Assembly: GCF_041928815.1 (NCBI RefSeq)
Contig: NZ_JBHFEI010000009.1
Location: forward strand, 186,001 to 250,000
From: JBHFEI01 sp041928815
GTDB lineage: Bacteria; Pseudomonadota; Alphaproteobacteria; Rhizobiales; Rhizobiaceae
Length of the DNA stretch: 64,000 nt
Reading direction: 5' to 3'
In this document: piece by piece, positions 27,253-35,415 of the stretch
Numbering within the stretch: position 1 is the stretch's first letter
Layout: every line of letters starts with the position of its first letter
Translations under genes and position numbers: made by a program
The notes under the pieces: generated by a model
What the model saw: the letters and a program-made list of their open reading frames with translations, nothing else
Databases searched by the model: none
What the model was told of the DNA's origin: nothing

Positions 27253-27942
27253 TCAATAGGCCGCGGCATTGTCGATGTTGAAATTGTAGAGGTTTCGCGC
27301 CGAGCCGTAGCGGCGGAACCCGGCGACGTCGACGCGCTGCGCCTCGCCGGCGGCGTCGAGCAGGCCGAAGAGTTCGGCACGGTGCTCGTCGCGCATCTCC
27401 TTCTCGACGCAGTCGGTACCGAGGCTCGCGACGGGCCCGCGCAGGTAGAGCCGCGCCTCGTAGAGACTGTCGCCGAGCGCCTCGCCTGCCTCGCCGAAGA
27501 CGACCATCCGGCCGCTCTGGCCCATGAAGGCGGAGAGATGGCCGATATCGCCCTTCACCACGATGTCGATGCCCTTCATCGAGATGCCGCAGCGCGCCGC
27601 CGCATTGCCCTCGATCAGCAGAAGCCCGCCGCGCCCGGTGGCGCCGGCCGACTGGCTGGCGTCGCCCTTCACGTGGATGAGGCCGCTCATCATGTTCTCG
27701 CCGACGCCCTGGCCGGCGCTGCCCTCGATCAGGAGGGTAGCGTGCTTGTTCATGCCGCCGCAGAAATAGCCGACCGGCCCCGCGATCGAGACGGTGACGG
27801 GCGCATCGAGCCCGGCGGCGATCGCATGCTCGCCCTCGGGATTCAGCACGGATCAGACGGTCTCGTTGGTGTCGGGGCGCAGGTCCTGCGGCGTGGCGTT
27901 GAGGTCGCGAAGCGACGTCGTCGCAAGGTCGATCACCGGCAT
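27253..27942 (-). pseudogene. glxC: GXGXG-domain protein GlxC/MgsB, interrupted by an in-frame TGA
   Basis: The natural gene starts at the ATG at 27942 (MPVIDLATTSLRDLNATP), 1 bp after the glxB stop, and ends at 27253, which gives 229 codons, the family's expected length. Reading through in a single frame, a TGA stands at 27853-27855 between NETV and SVLNPEGEHA; a TGG tryptophan codon would be one base away. Downstream, the glutamate synthase alpha-domain fold is intact (GPVGYFCGGMNKHA, GQGVGENMMSGLIHVKG, GRGGLLLIEG). Two explanations remain: a real nonsense mutation (possibly with restart at the GTG or CTG just after it, giving a 198-residue chain), or a sequencing error. The gene should work with GlxB and GlxD as one enzyme, so the stop matters for the whole operon. 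Confidence 0.75.
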
Positions 27943-27943
27943 G

Positions 27944-28840
27944 TCACTGGTGCTCCCAGACATAGACGGTGGCGGGTTTCGGCTCCCACACCCTTGCCGC
28001 CGAGATCCCCGGCAGGCCGGCGAGGCTCTTGAACTCGGACGCGAAGGCAACGTAGCGCTCGGTCTCGGCCATCACCGCCGGCTTCACCGCGATCGGGTCG
28101 CGCAGCACGCTAAAACCCTTTTCCGTGCCGACGACGAAGGTGAAGAACCCGTCGAGATCGGCGAGGCTCGACTGCAGCGCCTCGCGAAGCGTCTCGCCGT
28201 CGCGCATGCGGGCGGTGAGGTAGCCGGCGGCGACTTCGGAATCGTTCTCGGTGCGGATGCGGATCCCTTCCCGGCGCAACCGGCGGCGCAGAGAGGCGTG
28301 GTTCGACAGCGAGCCGTTGTGGACGAGGCACTGGTCGGCGCCGGTGGAGAAGGGATGGGCGCCGTTGGTGGTGACGGCCGATTCCGTCGCCATGCGCGTG
28401 TGGGAGATGGCGTGGCTGCCGGACATGCCGGCGATGTCGAAGGCGTCCGCCACGCGATCCGGGTGTCCGACCTCCTTGTAGATCTCGAGGCGCGCGCCGG
28501 CGCTCGTCACCGACGTTTCCGGCGCGTTGTCCTGAAGCCACGTCTCGGCGCGGGAGGCGTCGCCGGCGTCAAGCGTGACGACGGCATGGGTGTGGCGCAG
28601 CCGCGCCGTCGCGCCGTTGCCGAGGGCGGCGACGAGCCGGTCGGCGATCGCGCCGATGTCGCTGCCGACGGGCGCGGAAAAGGTCAGCTTGGTGAAACCC
28701 GGCCGGTCATCGCCGTAGATGGCGAAGCCGGCGGAATCCGGACCCCGGCCGGTCAGCGTCGAGGTCATGCGGGCGATGAGGCGGCCGAGCTCCGGTTCGA
28801 GCGCGTGATCCTTGATGAACAGTCCGGCGATGCCACACAT
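27944..28840 (-). CDS. glxB: Class II glutamine amidotransferase, GlxB/MgsA type
   Basis: 298 residues starting MCGIAGLFIKD, so Cys2 becomes the N-terminal nucleophile after methionine removal; this fixes the start at 28840. Other Ntn-amidotransferase marks: GRGPDSAGFAIYG, ISHTRMATESAVT, HPFSTGADQCLVHNGSLSNHASLR, and ENDSEVAAGYL. It releases ammonia (or the amine) from a gamma-glutamyl donor for the GlxC-GlxD synthase. It lies 174 bp downstream of glnT, with an interspersed repeat between, and overlaps closely with glxC (TGACATG). Confidence 0.88.
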   Translation of the reverse strand: MCGIAGLFIKDHALEPELGRLIARMTSTLTGRGPDSAGFAIYGDDRPGFTKLTFSAPVGSDIGAIADRLVAALGNGATARLRHTHAVVTLDAGDASRAETWLQDNAPETSVTSAGARLEIYKEVGHPDRVADAFDIAGMSGSHAISHTRMATESAVTTNGAHPFSTGADQCLVHNGSLSNHASLRRRLRREGIRIRTENDSEVAAGYLTARMRDGETLREALQSSLADLDGFFTFVVGTEKGFSVLRDPIAVKPAVMAETERYVAFASEFKSLAGLPGISAARVWEPKPATVYVWEHQ

Positions 28841-28856
28841 GGCGGTCGTCCTTTCG

Positions 28857-28983
28857 AGAGCCTGTCCGCCGAAGCCCATCGGCGTCGGACAGTGTGGTCA
28901 GAACAAAGAGGATGGGCATGTCCCGTCACATCCGGAGCCGACCCGCAGGTCCGGACACGGCGTCGAAACAGAGAGAGGGAGCC
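28857..28983 (+). repeat. Composite interspersed repeat between glnT and glxB
   Basis: The first module (28857-28898) has GAGCCTGTCC-GCCGAAGCCC and CGGCGTCGGACAGTG. The linker CAGAACAAAGAGGATGGGC leads to a second module GCATGTCCCGTCACATCCGG, then GTCCGGACACGGCGTCGAAACAGAGAGAGGGAGC. The second module is closely repeated at 45559-45625 and, inverted, at 508-578. It sits within a transcribed operon gap, so it would be present in the mRNA as a folded segment. Confidence 0.65.
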
Positions 28984-29014
28984 TTTCCGGTGAACGGGCG
29001 ATCGCCCGTCATGA

Positions 29015-30400
29015 CTAGAAGAAGGTCAGATACTGCTGCGTCTCCCAGTCGGAGACATGGCGGTGGTAATCGGTCCATTCGTCGCGCTTCAGCGAGACGA
29101 ATTCGTCGAGGAAGCCGGCACCGAGCGCGTCGCGGAAGAAGGCGCTCGCCGCCAGGTCCTCGATCGCTTCCGAAAGCGTCTGCGGCAGCAGGCCGACGCC
29201 CATCGCCGCGACTTCGGCCGGCGACAGCGCATAGAAATTGACGTTCATCGGCGGGCCCGGATCGATGCGGTTGTCGATGCCGTCGAGGCCGGCGGCGATG
29301 ATCGCGGCCTGGGCGAGATAGGGGTTCATGCCGGAATCGCCGGTGCGGATCTCGACGCGGCCATAGGGCGCCCGCACCATCGCGGTGCGGTTGTTGTCGC
29401 CATAGGCGGTGAAGACCGGCGCCCAGGTCGTGCCCGAGGCGGTGCGGCCGACGACGAGGCGCTTGTAGGAATTGACGGAGGGGGCGAGCAGCGCCGTCAG
29501 CGCGCGCGCATGTTTCAGGATGCCGCCGGTGAAATGATAGCCCATCTTGGAAAGGCCGAGCCCGTTCTGATCGGCCGCGTCGTGGAAGAGATTGCTGCCC
29601 TCGGCGTCGGCGATCGAGCAATGGACATGCATGCCGTTGCCGGTCATCGAACCCTTCGGCTTCGGCATGAAGGAGCAGAGGGCTCCGAGCTCGTGGGCGA
29701 TGTCGCCGGCCGCCATCTTGAAAAGCGTGATCGTGTCGGCCGAGGTCATCGCATCCGCATAGCGGGAGTTGATCTCGTACTGGCCGTTCGCGTCCTCGTG
29801 GTCGATCTGGTAGACGTCGATGCCGAGCGCCTGGAGGCTCGCCGTCACCCGTTCGAGGAAGGTGCGGACCCGCGACAGGCCGCGATAGTCGTAGGCCGGC
29901 TTCCTCATCGTGTCGGTCGCGTCGAAGGGCCGGACGCTGCCGTCGGCCGTCCGCTCCAGCAGGTTGAATTCCGGCTCGATGCCGCTGTTGAAGGTCCAGC
30001 CGCGCTCCGTCAGCCGCGCCACCTGCGCGGCGAGGATGTTGCGCGTGTCGACCGGGTGCGGCCTGCCGGAGACGAGGCCGGTGCCCATCATCCGCGCATA
30101 CCCCGGCGCCCAGGGCAGCAGCGTCAGCGTCGAGAGGTCGCCGCGCAGCATGTATTCCGGCGCGTGCGGCGCGAGCCGCATGCCGTAAACGCCGCCGCCG
30201 GCAAAGCCGACGCCGTCGGTGACGATATCCTCCAGGTGGTCGACCGGCACCGCCTTGCTTTTCGCCGTGCCGTAGATGTCGACGAACTGCGCCAGGACGA
30301 AGCGCACGTCGTTCTTCGCCAGGAACTCGGCGGCGAGCGCGAGATCGGGCCTTGCCGGCGCGGCGAGCGCGCCCGGCGTCCAGCGCCACTGTTCGGTCAT
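29015..30400 (-). CDS. glnT: Type III glutamine synthetase-family ligase (GlnT / gamma-glutamylamide synthetase type)
   Basis: 461 residues. Glutamine synthetase folds are visible: N-terminal beta-grasp (VRFVLAQFVDIYGTAKSKAVP), catalytic core with GIEPEFNLLE and DHEDANGQYEINSRYADAM, the metal/ATP loop GSMTGNGMHVHCSI, NSYKRLV and NRTAMVRAPYGRVEIRTGD. Members of this branch make glutamine or gamma-glutamyl amides (for example gamma-glutamylmethylamide) from glutamate, ATP and ammonia or an amine. It is first in the operon with glxB, glxC and glxD and lies divergent from a PuuB-like oxidase, which favours an amine-linked role. The start at 30400 is the last ATG before the fold; upstream sequence is promoter. 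Confidence 0.87.
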   Translation of the reverse strand: MTEQWRWTPGALAAPARPDLALAAEFLAKNDVRFVLAQFVDIYGTAKSKAVPVDHLEDIVTDGVGFAGGGVYGMRLAPHAPEYMLRGDLSTLTLLPWAPGYARMMGTGLVSGRPHPVDTRNILAAQVARLTERGWTFNSGIEPEFNLLERTADGSVRPFDATDTMRKPAYDYRGLSRVRTFLERVTASLQALGIDVYQIDHEDANGQYEINSRYADAMTSADTITLFKMAAGDIAHELGALCSFMPKPKGSMTGNGMHVHCSIADAEGSNLFHDAADQNGLGLSKMGYHFTGGILKHARALTALLAPSVNSYKRLVVGRTASGTTWAPVFTAYGDNNRTAMVRAPYGRVEIRTGDSGMNPYLAQAAIIAAGLDGIDNRIDPGPPMNVNFYALSPAEVAAMGVGLLPQTLSEAIEDLAASAFFRDALGAGFLDEFVSLKRDEWTDYHRHVSDWETQQYLTFF

Positions 30401-30453
30401 GACGGAACCGTTCCCCTTCTTCGTTCTGGTTTTCGGATCATGTCTCGGTCGGA

Positions 30454-30470
30454 TGTGCATGACGTACACA
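30454..30470. promoter_or_regulatory. Imperfect dyad in the glnT/oxidase divergent promoter
   Basis: TGTGCATGACGTACACA has TGTG...CACA arms and lies in the 131-bp gap between glnT and the FAD oxidase gene. It is a candidate regulator site (for the nearby XRE-cupin protein or a GntR-type protein), since it abuts the probable plus-strand -35 box. Confidence 0.35.
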
Positions 30471-30474
30471 TAAT

Positions 30475-30503
30475 TTGCATATGAAGCAAGAATTTTGTAT
30501 GAG
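30475..30503 (+). promoter_or_regulatory. Candidate promoter of the PuuB-like oxidase gene
   Basis: TTGCAT (30475-30480) and TATGAG (30498-30503) are separated by 17 nt, 28 bp upstream of the ATG at 30532. Both boxes deviate from consensus, but the spacing is ideal and the region is locally AT rich. Confidence 0.45.
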
Positions 30504-30531
30504 ATGCGAAACGGACGGCACGGAGGCGACA

Positions 30532-31884
30532 ATGGACGGACAGGATCGGGAACGGGTTCCGACACTTGCGGACCTTGCAGCGGGGCGTGTGCCGGGGTCT
30601 CGGGCGATGGCGTTCACGCCCTACTGGTGGGAGGCCGCGCCGCGGCTCGAACGGGCAGAACCGCTGCCGGCGGCGGCCGACGTGGTCATCGTCGGCTCGG
30701 GCTTCACCGGCCTCGTCGCGGCCCTGACGCTCGCCCGCAACGGCCGGATGCCGCTGGTGCTGGAGCGCGGCGCACCGGGCTTCGGCGCCAGCACCCGCAA
30801 TGGCGGCCAGGTCGGCAGCGGCAACCAGAAATTCCGGGTGAAGACGTTGATCGCGCTGCGCGGCCGGGAGAAGGCGCACGCCATGCTGCGCGAGGGCGTC
30901 GCCATGCTCGACCACATCGCCGCACTGGTCGAAGACGAGGGCATAGACTGTGATTTCACCCGCTGCGGCCGGCTTCGCGGCGCCATGCGGCCGGAGCATT
31001 ACGAGGCGATGGCGCGCGACATGGACGACCTGCGCGCCCTTGCCGGCGTCGAAAGCCACATGGTGCCGCGCGCCGAGCAGCATCGCGAGATCGGCTCGGA
31101 TCTCTTCCATGGCGGATCGCTCCTGCCCGGCGACGCCGCGCTCCATCCCAGCCGCTACCATGCCGGGCTGATGGCGCGGGTGGAGGCGGCCGGCGGGCGG
31201 ATCGAGGGCGATGCCGGCGTCGGCGCGATCGCGGCGGAGGGGACGGGTTTCGCGGTGTCGACCGCGCGCGGCACCGTCCGGGCCGGCGCGGTGCTCGTCG
31301 CCACCAACGGCTATACGGACGGGCTGGTCCCCGAACTCGGCCGGCGCATCGTCCCGGTCGGCTCGGCGCTGATCGCGACCGGCACGATCCCCGAGGCGCG
31401 GTTCGCATCGCTGATGCCGGGCGGCCGGGTCTATGGCAACACGCTGCGCGTCTTCTCCTATTTCCGTGCCGCCCCCGGCGCGCGCCGCATCGTCTGGGGC
31501 GGCCGGGTCGGGCGGGGCATGGAGGCGGCGTCGCCCGGCGCCTATGGCCATCTCGCCGGCGATCTCCTGAAGACCTTCCCGGACCTCGGCGACATCCCCG
31601 TCACCCATGGCTGGGACGGCAGGATCGGCTATACCTATGACGCGGTGCCCCATCTCGGCCGCACCCGCGACGGTCTCTTCTACGCGCTCGGCTATTGCGG
31701 AACGGGCATCTCGCGCGCCAGCTGGTTCGGCCGCCGGATCGCGCTGCGGATGCTGGAAAGACCGGAGGGGCGCTCCGCCTTCGATGACCTCCCCTTCCCC
31801 GCCTATCCGCTGCCGTCGGTGGCCCGGCGCATGGTGCCGGTCGTCGAGGGCTGGTACCGGCTGAAGGACCGTCTCGGGCGCTGA
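30532..31884 (+). CDS. FAD-dependent amine/amino-acid oxidase, PuuB/OrdL-like
   Basis: 450 residues from the ATG at 30532 (GGAGG 6 nt upstream), preferred over the in-frame ATG at 30481. The FAD-binding Rossmann motif VVIVGSGFTGLVAALTLARNG is near residue 50, followed by GFGASTRNGGQVGSGNQ. The C-terminal half has IVWGGRVGRG, LLKTFPDLGDIPVTHGWDGRIGYTYDAVPHLG and ends GWYRLKDRLGR. Overall pattern and tail follow gamma-glutamylputrescine oxidase PuuB and the wider DAO family. It likely oxidises a gamma-glutamylated or free amine and releases ammonia plus H2O2. It is divergent from the GS-type ligase, a PuuA-PuuB-like arrangement. Confidence 0.83.
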   Translation: MDGQDRERVPTLADLAAGRVPGSRAMAFTPYWWEAAPRLERAEPLPAAADVVIVGSGFTGLVAALTLARNGRMPLVLERGAPGFGASTRNGGQVGSGNQKFRVKTLIALRGREKAHAMLREGVAMLDHIAALVEDEGIDCDFTRCGRLRGAMRPEHYEAMARDMDDLRALAGVESHMVPRAEQHREIGSDLFHGGSLLPGDAALHPSRYHAGLMARVEAAGGRIEGDAGVGAIAAEGTGFAVSTARGTVRAGAVLVATNGYTDGLVPELGRRIVPVGSALIATGTIPEARFASLMPGGRVYGNTLRVFSYFRAAPGARRIVWGGRVGRGMEAASPGAYGHLAGDLLKTFPDLGDIPVTHGWDGRIGYTYDAVPHLGRTRDGLFYALGYCGTGISRASWFGRRIALRMLERPEGRSAFDDLPFPAYPLPSVARRMVPVVEGWYRLKDRLGR

Positions 31885-32371
31885 CCGCCCTGCAGCGCCG
31901 GACCCGGCCGCGGGCGGCGGGCGATCCCCCTCCCCGCGTTGGCGCCTGCTGCGCCGGGGCGCGACCGCTCCGGCCGCGCGCGGACGGGATCCGGGCGAGA
32001 GGCGGCGGGCCGGATCCGGCAGGGACCGGATCATTTGATCCCGCCTTTCGCGTTAACGGCCGCAAGGTCCGCGCCGGGCGAAGGCCCGGGGGCCGGGGAT
32101 GCGCCGAAGCGTGCCGCGATCCTGCGCGCTCGGCCCTGCGCGTGAGGCCTTCGGTTTCGTCCTGTCTCTCCGCAAAACCGCCACCGAGTCGCGCGGGCCG
32201 GGCTTCGACGCGTCTTCGGGATCCCATGGTATCCGGGGAATCCGGTCATCACGAAAAGACGGGCGACGGCGGACGAGCGGCGGGCCTGTCTCTCCGGTTC
32301 GGCGCCGTATCGGGACGTCAGATCCGATCCCGGAAAGGCGTCGCCCGTCCGATGAACGCCGGCTCACCGAC
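31885..32371. other. Non-coding region between the oxidase and the epimerase operon
   Basis: This is the gap between two converging units. It is very GC rich and includes G/C runs but no supported gene. A block near 32285-32340 (CGGTTCGGCGCCGTATCGGGACGTC) looks like a further diverged part of the mosaic repeats. No clear T-run terminator was found for the oxidase gene. Confidence 0.4.
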
Positions 32372-32440
32372 CATGCCCTCTCTTTCTGTTCGTGCCGCAT
32401 CGTCCGACACCGAAGCGATTCCGCTTCGGCTGGACATGCC
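32372..32440 (-). repeat. Interspersed repeat copy with strong hairpin, abutting the epimerase stop
   Basis: On the minus strand it reads GGCATGTCCAGCCGAAGCG-GAAT-CGCTTCGG, then GTGTCGGACGATGCGGCACG and AACAGAAAGAGAGGGCATGG. The 8-bp perfect stem CCGAAGCG/CGCTTCGG (32410-32417 and 32422-32429) has a tetraloop. It directly follows the TAG of the epimerase gene, so it probably also acts as the 3' end structure of that operon. Confidence 0.65.
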
Positions 32441-33361
32441 CTAGCCCCGCAGGCGTTCGCGGAGGAAGGCTGTGTAGCGGGCGATCCCCTCCTCCAGCGG
32501 AACGGCGGGACTGTAGCCGAGGTCGCGCTCCGCCGCCGAGAGGTCGAAGCGCGCCTGAACGTCCTCGTCCGGGTGCCAGCCGGGACCGATGTCGGTCTCC
32601 AGGCCCGGCACGACTGTCTTCACGATCGCCGCCACTTCCGGCACCGAGAGGCAGCTGCCGCCATTGGCGTTGTAGGCGCGGCGCGGCGTCGACGCGACGT
32701 CGGCGGCGAGAAGCAGCGCCCGGGCGATATCGTCGACATGGACATACTGCCGCATCGCATCCTGCCCCTGCGGCCGGCGGAACACCTCCCCCTTCAGCCC
32801 GGCGAGGATCATCTCGCGCAGGTCGCAGTCGGTGGTGCGCCGGGGACCGTAGACCCAGCCGATCCTGAGGCTCAGCGTGTCGACGCCGTGCTGGACGGCA
32901 TAGCCATGGGCGAGCGCCTCGCAGGCCGCCTTGCTGGCGCCGTAGACGGTCGACGGCAGCAGCGGCGCGTCTTCCGTGACGCGGTCGAGCCCGGCCGGCG
33001 TGCTGCCATAGGCGGAGACCGACGAGCAGAGCACGACGCGGCGAGTTTTCTTCACCCGCGCGAGTTCCAGCAGGTTGACGGTGCCGGTGACGTTGATGTC
33101 GTGCACCAGCACCGGATTGTCGCGCGCGAGCATCGGGCCGGACAGCGCGCCGCAATGGACGATCGCGCCGAAGGGCCCCTCGGCGTCGGCAAGCGCGTAG
33201 AGCCGGTGCACGTCGCGCACGTCGACCGCATGCACGCTGTGGCCGTCGGCGGTCGAGGCGACGATGTCGATGGCGGTGAAGGGCCGGCCGGCGGCCTTCA
33301 GCCTTTCGCAGACGGCATGGCCGACAAGGCCGTTCGCGCCGGTGACGAGCAGCGGTTCCAT
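32441..33361 (-). CDS. NAD(P)-dependent epimerase/dehydratase (extended SDR)
   Basis: 306 residues. N-terminal Rossmann motif LLVTGANGLVGHAV (4-17), HCGALSGP, catalytic SSVSAYG...YGASK (Ser/Tyr/Lys triad of extended SDRs), then RIGWVYGPRR and a substrate-binding C-terminal part with YVHVDDIARALLLA. Such enzymes epimerise or dehydrate nucleotide sugars, or act on small lactone/uronate substrates. It begins 2 bp after the amidase stop, so it is co-expressed with the amidase and AtzG-like gene. The actual substrate is unclear; uronate dehydrogenase-like activity is another option. Confidence 0.82.
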   Translation of the reverse strand: MEPLLVTGANGLVGHAVCERLKAAGRPFTAIDIVASTADGHSVHAVDVRDVHRLYALADAEGPFGAIVHCGALSGPMLARDNPVLVHDINVTGTVNLLELARVKKTRRVVLCSSVSAYGSTPAGLDRVTEDAPLLPSTVYGASKAACEALAHGYAVQHGVDTLSLRIGWVYGPRRTTDCDLREMILAGLKGEVFRRPQGQDAMRQYVHVDDIARALLLAADVASTPRRAYNANGGSCLSVPEVAAIVKTVVPGLETDIGPGWHPDEDVQARFDLSAAERDLGYSPAVPLEEGIARYTAFLRERLRG

Positions 33362-33363
33362 GG

Positions 33364-34773
33364 TCAGGCTCCCTGCGGGATGGTGGAGAGGAGCGGCGGG
33401 CGGAGATCGCGTGCGCCGAGCGCGCCTTCGCAGGCATGGCCGACGGCGAGCACCAGCGCATCCTCGAAGGGGCGGCCGGCGAACTGCACGCCGAGCGGCA
33501 GGCCAAGCGGCCCCTCCCCGCAGCGCGCCGTCAGCGCCGGCACGCCGGTGACGTTGAAGGGCAGCGCCAGCGCCGGCCGGTCGAAGGAGGAGAAGGGGCC
33601 GACGGCATCGAGACGTGGCGCCTCCGCCGGCGCGGCGGCGGTGACGAGGATGTCGTGGTCCTCGAAGGCGGCCGCCATCTCGGCGCAGAGCGCCCGGCGC
33701 AGCCGCAGCGCCTGGAGATAGTCGGCGCTGGTGAACAGCGCCCCCATCGACAGGCGGTCGCGAAATGCCTTGCCGTAGATCTCCGGCCGGGCGGCGAGGT
33801 CGTCGCGGTGCACGGAAAAACCCTCCGTCAGCATGATCGCGTGGCCGCAGGCGACATAATCCGACAGCGGCGACAGCGTCACCGTCGCGACCTTGGCGCC
33901 GCGCGCCAGCAGCACCTTTTCGACATTGGCGATCGTCTCGATCACCGCATCGCTGCAGGGATTGTCGCGTTCGTGGAAATGCCGGACGATGCCGATGCGC
34001 AGGCCCGTAAGGTCGCGCTCGATGCCGGCGGCATAGTCTTCCGCCGCACGGCCGGACGAGGCCGGGTCGCCGGCGTCGGGTCCGGCCATGGCGGAGAGCA
34101 TCAGCGCGCAGTCCTTCACCGTCCAGGCCATCGGCCCGGCATGGTCGAGCGACCAGGCGAGCGGAAAGATGCCCCGGCGCGAGACGAGGCCGTAGCTCGG
34201 TTTCAGCCCGGCGATGCCGCAGAAGGCGGCCGGCACGCGGATCGAGCCGCCGGTGTCCGATCCGGTCGCGCCGAGCACGAGGCCGGCGGCGACCGCAGCG
34301 CCCGAGCCGCTGGACGAGCCGCCGGTGAAGCGTTCCGGATCCCATGGGTTGCGCGCCGGGGGGAACGGCAGGTCGAAGGACGGGCCGCCAAGGGCGAATT
34401 CATGGGTGGCGAGCTTGCCCGTCATGATGGCGCCGGCGCCGCGCAGCCGCGCCACGCTGACGGCGTCCTCCGTCGCGATATTGTCGAGGAGGCGGCGCGA
34501 ATGGGCCGTAGTCGCCACGCCGGCGAGGTCGAAAATGTCCTTGAGGCCGAGCGGGATGCCGTGCAGCGGGCCCCTCGGGCCGCGCATGCGGATCTCCGCC
34601 TCCGCCGCCTTCGCCTCGGCCCGGGCGCTGTCGGCGACCAGCCGGATGACGCTGTGCAGAGTGCCGTCGAGGGCGGCGACGCGGTCGAGGCAGGCCTCGA
34701 CGAGATCGACGGGCGAGAGGCGGCCCGCCGCGATCGCGGCGGCGGCCTCGGAGATCGACGGGATCGCGCTCAT
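33364..34773 (-). CDS. Amidase signature-family hydrolase (AtzE/GatA-like)
   Basis: 469 residues. Ser-cisSer-Lys triad signature: catalytic Lys in GIPLGLKDIFDLAGV, the glycine-serine block FTGGSSSGSGAAVAAG and the nucleophile segment GSDTGGSIRVPAAFCGIAGLKPSYG. It hydrolyses an amide bond in a small molecule. The gene overlaps (ATGA) a 68-codon GatC-like gene, the arrangement of AtzG-AtzE, where the small protein is needed for amidase stability. With an MFS importer and a GntR regulator nearby, uptake and breakdown of an amide compound is likely; AtzE's natural substrate (1-carboxybiuret) cannot be assumed. Confidence 0.87.
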   Translation of the reverse strand: MSAIPSISEAAAAIAAGRLSPVDLVEACLDRVAALDGTLHSVIRLVADSARAEAKAAEAEIRMRGPRGPLHGIPLGLKDIFDLAGVATTAHSRRLLDNIATEDAVSVARLRGAGAIMTGKLATHEFALGGPSFDLPFPPARNPWDPERFTGGSSSGSGAAVAAGLVLGATGSDTGGSIRVPAAFCGIAGLKPSYGLVSRRGIFPLAWSLDHAGPMAWTVKDCALMLSAMAGPDAGDPASSGRAAEDYAAGIERDLTGLRIGIVRHFHERDNPCSDAVIETIANVEKVLLARGAKVATVTLSPLSDYVACGHAIMLTEGFSVHRDDLAARPEIYGKAFRDRLSMGALFTSADYLQALRLRRALCAEMAAAFEDHDILVTAAAPAEAPRLDAVGPFSSFDRPALALPFNVTGVPALTARCGEGPLGLPLGVQFAGRPFEDALVLAVGHACEGALGARDLRPPLLSTIPQGA

Positions 34774-34976
34774 CGGCCCCCCTCCCCGTCCGCCGGCGCG
34801 AAGAGATGGCGCGGTTCGCTTCCGGCCAGGTCGGTCCGGCCCCAGAGGCCGGCGCGGATGGTGTTGACGATCGGCAGCGTCGCGGCCAGGGTCGCGACCC
34901 GCTCGGGCGTGGCGTCGAGGCCGCTGGCGCGGGCGAGCGCCGCCACGTCCTGGTCTTCGAGGGGAGAGAGGGGCAT
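34770..34976 (-). CDS. AtzG-like / DUF4089 small amidase partner
   Basis: 68 residues: MPLSPLEDQDVAALARASGLD, then PERVATLAATLPIVNTIRAGL, and a C-terminal PRHLFAP motif. This is the GatC-like pattern of AtzG/DUF4089 proteins that wrap the amidase. Its TGA overlaps the ATG of the amidase by 4 nt. An alternative start at 34994 would add six residues. It was easy to miss because the frame stays open far upstream without domain content. Confidence 0.75.
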   Translation of the reverse strand: MPLSPLEDQDVAALARASGLDATPERVATLAATLPIVNTIRAGLWGRTDLAGSEPRHLFAPADGEGGR

Positions 34977-35415
34977 GCGTCGGGCCTTTTCCATCGCCGT
35001 CCGGCGGTTCGCGCGCCAGGCGTTCGGTTGCATCGCCGCCCACGGCGCGCCGATCGATGACGACCGCGCCGCAGACCGTGTCATTGACGGGCCGCCTCGA
35101 TCACCGCGTCCGGCCCGCCGGCGGGATCCTTCGCCGGCGAAGGACAGCGCGGCTGCCGGCGCGTAGCCGGCATCTCCTCCGTCCTGCCGCCGCTGCCGGC
35201 AATGCCCGAGGCGCGCCGCCGTTGCGCTCGTTCTTTCTCGCAAGGTACGGAGGCGATCGTCTCGCCGTCAACCGGGCTGCCGAAATTTTCTGCGCTGCAC
35301 AATGATGCGGCAGGCGATGCGGGCTCCGACGCCCTCGCCCGGATGCGGCGGTGCGCGGCGGGAGAAAGCGCGGCGTCCGCTGGAGTACGGACAAATGAGC
35401 GGCCCGTCAGGCCGC
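34977..35415. other. 439-bp intergenic region upstream of the amidase operon
   Basis: This lies between the MFS gene (which ends at 35416) and the amidase partner gene, all on the minus strand. The minus-strand frames here are arginine/proline-rich and lack initiation signals, so I call no gene. It should hold the amidase operon promoter. I see no clear terminator or repeat. Confidence 0.4.

Noticed and set aside
27253..27849. Treating the 198-codon frame as the natural full-length glxC
   Set aside because: The same frame continues upstream of the TGA to a proper start coupled to glxB, with family-like N-terminal sequence. The short form is therefore a truncated product at best.
30401..30531. 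Sigma-54 promoter for the nitrogen-related glnT operon
   Set aside because: I looked for a GG-N10-GC type -24/-12 element on the minus strand and found no convincing match.
32052..32067. Second parS-like sequence GTTAACGGCCGCAAGG
   Set aside because: Only the left half fits the RepABC parS consensus; the required terminal AAC is missing and it is not a palindrome.
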